Below, piece after piece: positions 37,849 to 45,267 of a stretch of 45,267 nt of DNA. Every line of letters begins with the position of its first letter. Position 1 is the stretch's first letter. A program made the translations under genes and the position numbers. The stretch spans positions 1 through 45,267 of the forward strand of contig DAIDHC010000099.1 of the NCBI GenBank assembly GCA_027452065.1, given 5' to 3'. The DNA comes from Bryobacterales bacterium. Lineage in GTDB: Bacteria > Acidobacteriota > Terriglobia > Bryobacterales > Bryobacteraceae. The notes beneath the pieces are model-generated. The model made no database searches, had not been told where the DNA came from, and saw only the letters and a program-made list of their open reading frames with translations.

Positions 37849-37883
37849 AGCGGCGGGCCGGATTTTCTTCGCGGCGGCGCGGA

Positions 37884-39338
37884 TCAGCGGCCCTGCGCCG
37901 GCTCGGCAACGTCGCGGATCTCTCCCGGCGCCCCGGCGCCCAGGCGGCACTCGGAATGAACCGCCCGGATGGCCCGCTCCAGACCGTCGCGGCGCACCAC
38001 GATGCTGATGGTCAGTTCGCTCGAGCCCTGGGCAATGGCAATGATGTTCACGTTCTGGCGCGAGATGGCCATGAAAATTCGCCCCGCCAGCCCGGGCGTG
38101 CCGCGCATGCCCTCGCCCACTACCGCCAGCAGTCCCACATTCTGGTCCACCTCGATGGGCTTCAGATAGCCGTGTGCCAGCTCCAGCGCGAGGGCGGCTT
38201 CAAGATTCTTCATCACCGGAGCCAGCTCTTCATTTCGCACCAGGAAGCAGAAGCTCTGCCGGTAGCTGGAGCTGGAAAAGGCGAGGACCTCGGCGTTGGC
38301 CGCCGCGAGTGATTCCAGCGCCCGGGCCATAATGCGCGCGCCGGTCACCGCCGCGCTGGCCGGCTCGATCGACACCAGCGCCACGTTCGCCATGGAGGTG
38401 ACCGCGCGCGGGCCGGGCGTGGCGGGCGTCGAAGGAACAATCTTCGTGCCCGGGTGCGCCAGGTGGAAACTGTTCTTGCTCCACACCGGAATCTGCCGCT
38501 CCACCAGCGGCGCCAGCGTCCGGGGGTGCAGCACCTTCGCGCCGTTGTAGGCGAGTTCAGCCGCTTCGGCGTACGTCACTTGCTCGATCACGCGGGCGTC
38601 GGGCACCGATCGCGGGTCGGCGCTCATGATCCCGTCGACGTCGGTCCAGATCCACAACTCCGACGCATCGAGCGAGGCGGCCAGGATGGAGGCGGAGAAA
38701 TCGGAGCCGCCCCGGCCCAGCGTAGTCGGCCGCCCGTCCGCGGTGGCCCCGTTGAACCCGGTCACTACAGGAAGGATGCCGTCCGCCAGCATCGGCGCCA
38801 GCACCTGGGCGCAGCGTCCCCGCGTCTCCTCCATCAGCGGCGACGCATTCCCGAACAGCGCGTCGGTGACGATCACGCTCGAGCCGTTCACCGGCCGCGC
38901 GGGAACGCCGGTGGATTCCATGTAGGCGGCCATCATCAGCGACGAGAGACGCTCGCCGATCGCCACCGCCTCATCAACCGAGCGGGGCGGCCGCTCCCCG
39001 AGTATCCGCACACCGTGGCAGATGCGGCGGAAGTCCGCTATCAGCGCGTCCACTCCCACCAGCGTCGCCGCGCGGGCATCGCCCTCCAGCATCGCCCGGC
39101 ACGCCTCGTGGTGGCGTTCGCGCAGGTTGTGGAGGTTGAAGTCCACGCCGGATTCGTCGCCCGCCTCGGCGCGGCGCAGCGAATCCAGCAACAGATCGGT
39201 GATTTTCGACATCGCCGACACCACCGCCACCGCGGGGCGGTTCTGCCTCTGCTCTGCGCAGATGCCGGCGGCGACCCGAATCCGGTCGGCCGATCCCATG
39301 CTCGTGCCGCCGAACTTCATGACCAGCAAATTCTTCAA
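37884..39338 (-). CDS. lysC: Aspartate kinase
   Basis: Phosphorylates aspartate, the first step to lysine, diaminopimelate, threonine and methionine. The 484-residue monofunctional enzyme has the nucleotide-binding MKFGGTSMGSADRI, then RVAAGICAEQ and VVSAMSKITD, and the substrate-binding GFNGATADGRPTTLGRGGSDFSA. LWIWTDVDGIMSADPR and KVLHPRTLAP follow. Two ACT regulatory segments lie at about 320-470 (VALVSIEPASAAVTGA, VGLLAVVGEGMRGTPG), so feedback inhibition is expected. No homoserine dehydrogenase domain is fused. Overlaps cmk by 4 bp. Confidence 0.94.
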   Translation of the reverse strand: MKNLLVMKFGGTSMGSADRIRVAAGICAEQRQNRPAVAVVSAMSKITDLLLDSLRRAEAGDESGVDFNLHNLRERHHEACRAMLEGDARAATLVGVDALIADFRRICHGVRILGERPPRSVDEAVAIGERLSSLMMAAYMESTGVPARPVNGSSVIVTDALFGNASPLMEETRGRCAQVLAPMLADGILPVVTGFNGATADGRPTTLGRGGSDFSASILAASLDASELWIWTDVDGIMSADPRSVPDARVIEQVTYAEAAELAYNGAKVLHPRTLAPLVERQIPVWSKNSFHLAHPGTKIVPSTPATPGPRAVTSMANVALVSIEPASAAVTGARIMARALESLAAANAEVLAFSSSSYRQSFCFLVRNEELAPVMKNLEAALALELAHGYLKPIEVDQNVGLLAVVGEGMRGTPGLAGRIFMAISRQNVNIIAIAQGSSELTISIVVRRDGLERAIRAVHSECRLGAGAPGEIRDVAEPAQGR

Positions 39339-40024
39339 CGCTGCAACTCCCTTCCATTCGACGTGCGCTCCCGCACGATTTTCAGCAGCATCGCTTCCAC
39401 CTCGTCGATGCTGTGTCCGCTCGTGTCCACGTACACCGCGTCGGGCGCCTGCACCAGCGGCGATTCGCTTCGCGTCGTGTCGCGCGTGTCGCGCTCGGCG
39501 ATCTCGCGAACTACGTCGTTCTCCGCGACGGCCTGCCCCTGGGCCTCCAGATCGATCACCCGGCGCATGGCTCTCGTTTCCCGGCTGGCGTCCAGGAAGA
39601 TTTTCACGTCGGCATCCGGGAACACCACGGTGCCGATGTCGCGCCCCTCCATCACCACCGAGGCCGACTCGCTCATCTCCCGCTGCCGCTGGACCAGAGC
39701 CCTGCGCACGCCGGGCACCGCCGCCACCTTTGACGCTGCCGAAGCCATTTCCCCGGTCCGTATGGCGTCGGTGATCTCGACTCCATTGAGCAGCACGCGG
39801 GAGGACCCGTCGGAAAATTCGATCCGCGCCTCGGCCGCCAGTTGCTCCAGCCGATGCATGTCGTCCAGCGCGACGCCGGTCTGCGCCGCCCAGTAGGCGA
39901 CGGCGCGATACATCGCTCCCGAGTCGATGTAGAGGATATCGAGTTTCTCGGCCAGACGGCGGGCTACAGTGCTCTTCCCGGCGCCGGCCGGGCCGTCGAT
40001 GGCTACGACTATTCTTTTGCCCAA
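39335..40024 (-). CDS. cmk: Cytidylate kinase
   Basis: Phosphorylates CMP and dCMP to diphosphates. The 229-residue protein has P-loop GPAGAGKST (11-19), the CMP-binding YIDSGAMYRAVA and VVMEGRDIGTVVFPDA, and the lid RDTRDTTRSESPL. The start is TTG at 40024. An extended -10 (40031-40039) puts the transcript start at that codon, so it is probably leaderless. Overlaps lysC by 4 bp (ATGA) and forms an operon with it. Divergent from the AddB-like gene. Confidence 0.95.
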   Translation of the reverse strand: MGKRIVVAIDGPAGAGKSTVARRLAEKLDILYIDSGAMYRAVAYWAAQTGVALDDMHRLEQLAAEARIEFSDGSSRVLLNGVEITDAIRTGEMASAASKVAAVPGVRRALVQRQREMSESASVVMEGRDIGTVVFPDADVKIFLDASRETRAMRRVIDLEAQGQAVAENDVVREIAERDTRDTTRSESPLVQAPDAVYVDTSGHSIDEVEAMLLKIVRERTSNGRELQR

Positions 40025-40030
40025 TTCCGT

Positions 40031-40039
40031 ATTTTAACA
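40031..40039 (-). promoter_or_regulatory. Extended -10 promoter of cmk-lysC
   Basis: Minus-strand TGTTAAAAT fits TGnTATAAT with one mismatch in the hexamer. The hexamer ends 6 bases before the cmk TTG, so the start site would fall on or beside the initiation codon. Confidence 0.5.
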
Positions 40040-40105
40040 GCGGGTTCCCGGAACACCGGCTTCCGGCGAGCGGACGGGCCCGCCATTGGCGCTAAGCTGA
40101 GAGTC

Positions 40106-42691
40106 TTGAACCCGGAAGTCCAACGCGCGCTCGAAAGCGGCGCCACTGTCGTTACGCCCACCGAAGGGCTCGCCCGGCGCCTTCGCGCTTCTTTCAATCG
40201 AAGCCGCGCCGCCGCCGGGCGGCTTTCATGGCCCACGCCGCAGGTTCTGTCGTGGGACGCCTTTCTCCAATCGTTGTGGACCCAGGGGCTCTTCCGTGGC
40301 CGCACGGGCGCTCTGCGGCTGTTGAACGCCGAACAGGAGTTCTCGGTTTGGGAGGACGTCATTGGCATTCGGGAAGACTCGCCGCTGCTTGACGTCCCCG
40401 CCACTGCGTCGGCCGCCTCCACGGCCTGGAAGCTGGCTCAGGAGTATCGCCTTCCGATACAATCCGGCAGCTTCCGCGCGCAGGGCGACAGCGAGGCGTT
40501 TCTCCGCTGGGCCAATGAATTTCGCCAGCTCGTTCGGGACAATGGGTGGCTGGAGGGCGCTCGCCTTCCCGCGCTTGCCGCCCGCCTGGCGGCCGATCGC
40601 GCCGTCGATCTTCCGGCGCGGATCTATCACACCGGCTTCGACGCGCTCACGCCGCAGCAAGCCGAGTTCCTCGGCGATGTTGCCCGGGCCTCGAGTCTTC
40701 CCGCGCCCGGTTACGACGGCGACACCCGGCAGATGTCGGCCGAGACGCCGGAGGCCGAATTTGAAGCCGCGGCCCACTGGGCCCGCCGAATTCTGGACCG
40801 CAATCCCGACGCCGGCATCGGCATCGTCGTGCCGGAGCTCGACCGCTGCGCGCCGGCACTCGATCGCGCCCTTTGCCGCGCCCTCCACCCGCGGCCGTTC
40901 TTCGCCGGCGTGCGCGCCTGGCATGTCTCGCTCGGCAGTGCTCTGGCCGAGCGGCCGGTGGTGAATGCCGCGCTTCTCCTGCTGGAACTCGTCGTCGAAA
41001 GACTCGACGTTCGCCAGGCCGGTGTTCTTCTTCGTTCGCCGTTCCTGGAGGGAGCGGCGCCGGAGTCTGGCCCCCGGGCCGCCTGCGATGCCGCGCTCAG
41101 GCGCAAGCCGTCCGTGGACGTTTCCTTGAGCGCGCTCAGCGCTGCCGCCGCGCCGTGCCCGGTGCTGGGCGGTAAACTTCGGAGCGTGGAGCGGCGCTGG
41201 GCGGAGGTCTCTTCCGCGCGCCGCTTGCCTTCGGCGTGGGCCGGCGAGTTTGAGAAGCTGCTCAGTCTCACCGGGTGGGGCAAAGGTGTCGCGGCCGGCA
41301 GCGCGGACCATCAGGCCGCCGAAGCCTGGACGAAGCTGCTGGAGCTTTTCGGCACGCTCGACTTGACCTTGCATGAGCTGACCGCCGCGCAGGCCTGGGA
41401 ACGTCTTTCGCGCATGGCGCGTACCAAGCGGTTTCAGCCCGAGGACCCCGGAGCGCCGGTTCAGGTGATGGACCCGGCCGAAGCTGCCGGCCTCGAGTTT
41501 GATCATCTCTGGGTCATGGGCTTGGACGATCGCAGCTTCCCCGCGCTCCCGCAGCCCAATCCCTTCCTGCCTCTGTCGCTCCAGCGCGACGCCGGGCTGC
41601 CGCATTCCTCGGCCGCGCAGGAGTTGAAGTTTGCGCAGATGGTCCTCGATCGTCTCAAGCGCAGCTCGCCCAACGTGACGCTCAGCTACGCCCGCCGGGA
41701 GCAGGACGAGGAACGGCGCCCCAGCCCGCTGCTCGGCGGAGATTGGACGGCGCTGGAACGGCGCGAAGAGACCGTCGTGCCCGCGAAGCTGGAAGCGCTG
41801 CGCGACGATCGGGCGCCCGCGCTGGTCTCGACGGGCGAACAGCGGGGCGGCGCGGCGTTGTTGAAAGACATGGCCGCGTGCCCGTTCCGCGCCTTCGCCA
41901 TTCACCGGCTGGGCGCGCGGGAACTCGAGGAGCCCGAGGCGGGCATTTCGCCGACGTTGCGCGGCAACGCCGTCCACAACGCGCTCGAGCTTTTCTGGAA
42001 TGAAGCCCGTACGCGCGACACGTTGATCGAGTGGCTCGCCGATGAGACAGCCCTGCTGCAGCGGCTCGAGGCGAATGTGCGGCATGCCCTGGCCGCGCTC
42101 GCCGCCCATCCTCTCTACGAGGTGGAGGTCCGCCGCACGAAAAAACTCCTCGCCTCCTGGCTCCGCGTGGAGAGCGAACGGCCGCCGTTCACCGCCGCCG
42201 GAGTGGAACAGCGGCGGCTCATCGAAATCGGCGGCCTCAGCCTGAAAGTTCGTGCGGATCGCATCGACCGGCTCGAGGACGGCCGCGAGGTTCTGCTCGA
42301 CTACAAGACCGGCGAAGTGGACAAAGCGAGCTGGGCGGGCGACCGGCCGGAAGAACCGCAGCTCCCGTTGTACTGCGTCGCGCATGAAGGCGAACTGGCC
42401 GCGGTAGCCTTCGCGCAGCTTCGCGCCGGCAAGCTGAAATTTGTTGGCGCGGTCGAAGGAACCGTGCTGCCGGAACTGGAAACCATCGGGCTGGAGGAAG
42501 CCACGCTCGAGCGCCAGAAACAAATGTGGGGCGAGCGGCTGGAGCGACTCGCGCAGCGCTTCGTCTCCGGCGTTGCCGCCGCCGATCCGCTGCCGGACGC
42601 CTGCAAGCATTGCGGGCTGCCTTCGCTATGCCGCATCGCCGGCACCGGCGCCGCCACCCTGGACGAGGAGGCCGCCGATGCCGCCGGTTGA
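40106..42691 (+). CDS. AddB-like PD-(D/E)XK nuclease with iron-sulfur staple
   Basis: An 861-residue recombination/repair nuclease subunit. The N-terminal two thirds resembles an inactive UvrD-type helicase, with a degenerate P-loop region TVVTPTEGLARRL and QVMDPAEAAGLEFDHLWVMG. The C-terminal nuclease domain has GNAVHNALELFW, D718 in VRADRIDRL and D732-Y-K734 in LLDYKTGE, then PQLPLY. Cys592 (AACPFRAF) with Cys833, Cys836 and Cys842 (CKHCGLPSLC) makes the C-x2-C-x5-C staple expected to hold a 4Fe-4S cluster, as in AddB. TTG at 40106 was chosen because homology begins right after it; the frame is open back to 39842 antisense to cmk. Overlaps the next helicase gene by 14 bp. Confidence 0.85.
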   Translation: MNPEVQRALESGATVVTPTEGLARRLRASFNRSRAAAGRLSWPTPQVLSWDAFLQSLWTQGLFRGRTGALRLLNAEQEFSVWEDVIGIREDSPLLDVPATASAASTAWKLAQEYRLPIQSGSFRAQGDSEAFLRWANEFRQLVRDNGWLEGARLPALAARLAADRAVDLPARIYHTGFDALTPQQAEFLGDVARASSLPAPGYDGDTRQMSAETPEAEFEAAAHWARRILDRNPDAGIGIVVPELDRCAPALDRALCRALHPRPFFAGVRAWHVSLGSALAERPVVNAALLLLELVVERLDVRQAGVLLRSPFLEGAAPESGPRAACDAALRRKPSVDVSLSALSAAAAPCPVLGGKLRSVERRWAEVSSARRLPSAWAGEFEKLLSLTGWGKGVAAGSADHQAAEAWTKLLELFGTLDLTLHELTAAQAWERLSRMARTKRFQPEDPGAPVQVMDPAEAAGLEFDHLWVMGLDDRSFPALPQPNPFLPLSLQRDAGLPHSSAAQELKFAQMVLDRLKRSSPNVTLSYARREQDEERRPSPLLGGDWTALERREETVVPAKLEALRDDRAPALVSTGEQRGGAALLKDMAACPFRAFAIHRLGARELEEPEAGISPTLRGNAVHNALELFWNEARTRDTLIEWLADETALLQRLEANVRHALAALAAHPLYEVEVRRTKKLLASWLRVESERPPFTAAGVEQRRLIEIGGLSLKVRADRIDRLEDGREVLLDYKTGEVDKASWAGDRPEEPQLPLYCVAHEGELAAVAFAQLRAGKLKFVGAVEGTVLPELETIGLEEATLERQKQMWGERLERLAQRFVSGVAAADPLPDACKHCGLPSLCRIAGTGAATLDEEAADAAG

Positions 42692-45267
42692 TGCCGCCGC
42701 GCGCGAACGGGCGCTCGACACGGGCCGCTCGTTCCTGGTCCGCGCCCCGGCCGGAAGCGGCAAGACTGAACTGCTGATTCAGCGCTACCTCGCGCTGCTC
42801 TCCACGGTGGATGCACCGGAAGCTGTGCTGGCCATCACTTTCACGCGGAAGGCCGCCGCCGAGATGCGCAACCGCGTCCTGGAGGCGCTGCGGAAGGCCG
42901 TCGAAAATCAGCCCGCCGCATCGGACTCGGAGAAGCGCACCCGCTCCCTCGCCGCTCAGCTCATCGAGCACGACAAGAAGATGGGATGGGCCATTCTCAC
43001 CCACCCGGCGCGCCTGTCCATCCAGACCATCGACTCGCTCTGCCTCCAGATCACAGGCCGCATGCCGTGGCTGGCGCGCTTCGGCGCATTGCCCGGGCTG
43101 TGTGAGACACCCGAAATTCTGTATCGTGAAGCCGCCGAGGAGACGCTTCGCCGGGCCGCGGCGGGAGGGCGCGACAGCGACGCCATCGCCCGGCTCGCGC
43201 TACACGCCGACAATCGGGCCGAGCTCTGGAGGAACGTGGTCGGGGCGATGCTCGCTCGCCGTGATCAGTGGCTGCACTGGCTCGTCCCGGCCGCGATGGA
43301 CCGGGACGGGGCGCGCGAGACCTTCGAGCATTCGCTCGAAAACGTCTGTCAGATGGCCCTCGAACGTCTTGGCCGTCTCATTCCGCCCCACCTCGCCGGC
43401 GAGATCCTGAGGCTCGCGCGCCACGCTGCCAGCGGCGTGTCCGGCGATTCTAACCTCGCGCTTTGGAGGAACCTCGAAGTGCCGCCCCCAGCCGACGTCG
43501 CCCATCGCAACGAATGGCTCGGACTTGCGGACCTGTTGTTGACCAACGACGGCGACGTCCGGAAGAAGGTCGATATACGCCAAGGCTTTCCGCCCGGAGA
43601 TTCAAACAAACCCGCCATGCAGGCTTTATTGCACGACCTCGCCGATGGCGGAGGAGATTTTCTGTCCGCGCTAAGCCAAGTGCGCGGCCTGCCTCCGGAG
43701 CGTTACACCGACGAGCAATGGGAAGTTCTCGAAGCGGCCCTTCGCGTTCTTCCATCGGCGGTGGCGAATCTTTATCTCGCATTCCGCGCCCGGCGAGAAG
43801 TCGATTTCATCGAATTGGCTCTCGCCGCCGAGAGAGCTCTGGGAACGCCGGATCATCCGACCGACCTGGCGCTGGCTCTCGGGCAGCGCACCGAGCACAT
43901 CCTGGTGGATGAATTTCAGGACACCTCGCGCGGGCAGTGGGAATTGCTGCAGCGCCTCACCGCCGGCTGGACCGAAGGCGACGGCCGAACTCTGTTTCTG
44001 GTCGGCGATCCCATGCAGTCCATCTATCGCTTTCGCCGCGCGGAGGTGCGGCTGTTTGGCAAGGCGGCGCACGAAGGCCTCGGCGGCGTGAAACTCGAGC
44101 TTCTGAATCTGACGGCCAACTTTCGTTCCCAGCCGCCGCTGGTGGATTGGGTCAACCGGGTCTTCGCGCTCCTGTCCCCGGCGGTCGAGGACCACCAGAC
44201 CGGAGCCGTGGCCTACAATCCTTCCGTCGCCACCCGCCCGGGCGACACCGGCAACGTCTTTCTTCAATGCTTCACCGGCGCCGGCGCGGCTTGCCAGGCC
44301 GCCGAGGCCACGCGCGTGCTGGAAATCATCGAGCGGACGCCGGAGGAGCGCCGCATCGCCATCCTGGTGCGCAAGCGGACTGAGCTTCGTTCGATCGCCC
44401 GATTGCTGCGTGAGAGGAACGTCCGGTTTCAGGCCGTGGAGATCGATTGCCTCGCCGAGCGCCCGGTCATCCAGGATCTGATGGCTCTCACGTTGGCCCT
44501 CCTCCATCCGCTCGACCGCATCGCGTGGCTGTCGATTCTGCGCGCGCCCTGGTGCGGGCTCACCCTCGCCGACCTCACCGCCATCGCGGGGGGCGGCAGC
44601 GAGGCTCCGGTTTGGGACCTGCTGCGCCGGCCGGAACTCGACCTGACGGCCGACGGCTCGGAACGCTTGCGAAGGATTGTCCCGGCGCTCGAAAGTGCGC
44701 TCGGCCGCCGCGGCCGCGACCGGCTGCGCAACGTTATCGAAGACGCCTGGAGAGCACTCGGCGGCCCCGAATGCGCCGGCGGTCCCGCCGACATCGAGGA
44801 CGCTTCGGCGTACCTCGATCTTCTCGAAAGCCTGGAAAGCGGTGGCGACCTCGCGGATTTCTCGCTGCTTCGTTCTCAAGTGGAGAAACTCTACGCCAAC
44901 CCCGATCCGCAGGCCGGCGACCGGATTCAACTCATGACCATCCACAAAGCCAAGGGTCTGGAGTTCGATGTGGTCATCGTCCCTGGTCTGGGCGGAAAAC
45001 CGGGCAGGAATGACGAGCCTCTGCTGAGGTGGGCCGATACCGACGCCGGCTTTGTTGCCGCAACGATGAAGGAAACCGGCGGCGATGACGATCCCATATT
45101 CCTCTGGCTGAAAAACCACGACAAAACCGAAGAAGCGCTGGAACTGCGGCGTCTCCTGTATGTCGCCACGACGCGCGCGAAAAACGAGCTTCACCTCATG
45201 GGGTCGTTGAAGACGAAGAACGGTTCGTTTTCCAATCCCGCCGGCAATACCCTTCTGGGAATCCTCT
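42678..45267 (+). CDS. AddA/UvrD-like helicase, cut by the window end
   Basis: At least 863 residues, running off the right edge without a stop. All superfamily 1A motifs present so far are intact: Walker A APAGSGKTELL (K29), TFTRKAAAEMRNRV, motif II LVDEFQDTS (D411, E412), motif III FLVGDPMQSIYRFRRAE, motif IV LTANFRSQPP, motif V MTIHKAKGLEFDVVIVPG and motif VI RRLLYVATTRAK. It should be the ATP-driven 3'-5' motor of a two-subunit helicase-nuclease with the upstream AddB-like protein, processing double-strand breaks for RecA. Whether a second nuclease domain follows cannot be seen. Confidence 0.92.
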   Translation, partial: MPPVDAAARERALDTGRSFLVRAPAGSGKTELLIQRYLALLSTVDAPEAVLAITFTRKAAAEMRNRVLEALRKAVENQPAASDSEKRTRSLAAQLIEHDKKMGWAILTHPARLSIQTIDSLCLQITGRMPWLARFGALPGLCETPEILYREAAEETLRRAAAGGRDSDAIARLALHADNRAELWRNVVGAMLARRDQWLHWLVPAAMDRDGARETFEHSLENVCQMALERLGRLIPPHLAGEILRLARHAASGVSGDSNLALWRNLEVPPPADVAHRNEWLGLADLLLTNDGDVRKKVDIRQGFPPGDSNKPAMQALLHDLADGGGDFLSALSQVRGLPPERYTDEQWEVLEAALRVLPSAVANLYLAFRARREVDFIELALAAERALGTPDHPTDLALALGQRTEHILVDEFQDTSRGQWELLQRLTAGWTEGDGRTLFLVGDPMQSIYRFRRAEVRLFGKAAHEGLGGVKLELLNLTANFRSQPPLVDWVNRVFALLSPAVEDHQTGAVAYNPSVATRPGDTGNVFLQCFTGAGAACQAAEATRVLEIIERTPEERRIAILVRKRTELRSIARLLRERNVRFQAVEIDCLAERPVIQDLMALTLALLHPLDRIAWLSILRAPWCGLTLADLTAIAGGGSEAPVWDLLRRPELDLTADGSERLRRIVPALESALGRRGRDRLRNVIEDAWRALGGPECAGGPADIEDASAYLDLLESLESGGDLADFSLLRSQVEKLYANPDPQAGDRIQLMTIHKAKGLEFDVVIVPGLGGKPGRNDEPLLRWADTDAGFVAATMKETGGDDDPIFLWLKNHDKTEEALELRRLLYVATTRAKNELHLMGSLKTKNGSFSNPAGNTLLGIL

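Noticed and set aside
40226..42610. 794-codon minus-strand frame
   Set aside because: Shadow of the AddB-like gene, which carries clear nuclease and cysteine motifs on the plus strand.

Overview
The window is high-GC bacterial chromosome from a Gram-negative organism. It has lipopolysaccharide or capsule-type glycan genes, a PpiD-like inner-membrane foldase, and secreted proteases and transpeptidases with signal peptides. The gene families, Tat-exported aldo/keto reductase, TAGAAT-type start-proximal boxes and many TTG/GTG starts fit Acidobacteriota, most likely a Bryobacterales/Solibacter-like lineage. That placement is an inference from memory, not a search result. No phage, insertion sequence or CRISPR array is visible. 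Most genes are ordinary and can be assigned to families.

Left part (about 0.3-14.8 kb): a plus-strand surface-glycan cluster. It opens with a Wzt-type ABC ATPase carrying a C-terminal carbohydrate-binding domain. This overlaps a methyltransferase with a long coiled-coil tail, an arrangement resembling the Wzt/WbdD chain-termination pairs of O antigens. A GT2-GT4 fusion, four further GT2 enzymes and a DUF1972-type GT4 follow, then phosphoglucomutase (pgm) and alanine racemase (alr). Two minus-strand genes of unknown function (5.2-7.0 kb) interrupt the cluster.

At 14.66-15.58 kb, a type II toxin-antitoxin pair (CopG-like antitoxin, MazF/PemK-like toxin) lies between two 123-bp direct copies of the 3' end of alr. 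The copies differ at only two positions, both synonymous. This looks like a very small cassette that inserted at, and rebuilt, the end of alr. It is the most unusual structure in the window.

Centre (15.6-22.3 kb): a Tat-exported aldo/keto reductase, then gyrB, dnaN and dnaA on the minus strand with no recF between dnaN and gyrB. DnaA boxes, AT-rich tracts and a strong hairpin lie around dnaA, and tRNA-Gly(GCC) follows. It looks like an origin neighbourhood, but hand-sampled base composition does not show the expected strand switch at dnaA.

Right part (22.3-45.3 kb): a glutaryl-CoA-dehydrogenase-like enzyme, a large M16 protease, a Wzx-type flippase and gamma-glutamyltransferase. Next is a compact run of sugar-phosphate isomerase-like protein, asnS, arginase, ddl and a carboxy-terminal protease. 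On the minus strand are a DedA protein, a PpiD/SurA-like foldase, lysC and cmk. Last is an AddB-like iron-sulfur nuclease overlapping an AddA/UvrD-like helicase that runs off the right edge. alr and ddl together supply D-Ala-D-Ala for peptidoglycan. pgm supplies glucose-1-phosphate for the sugar nucleotides used by the glycosyltransferases.
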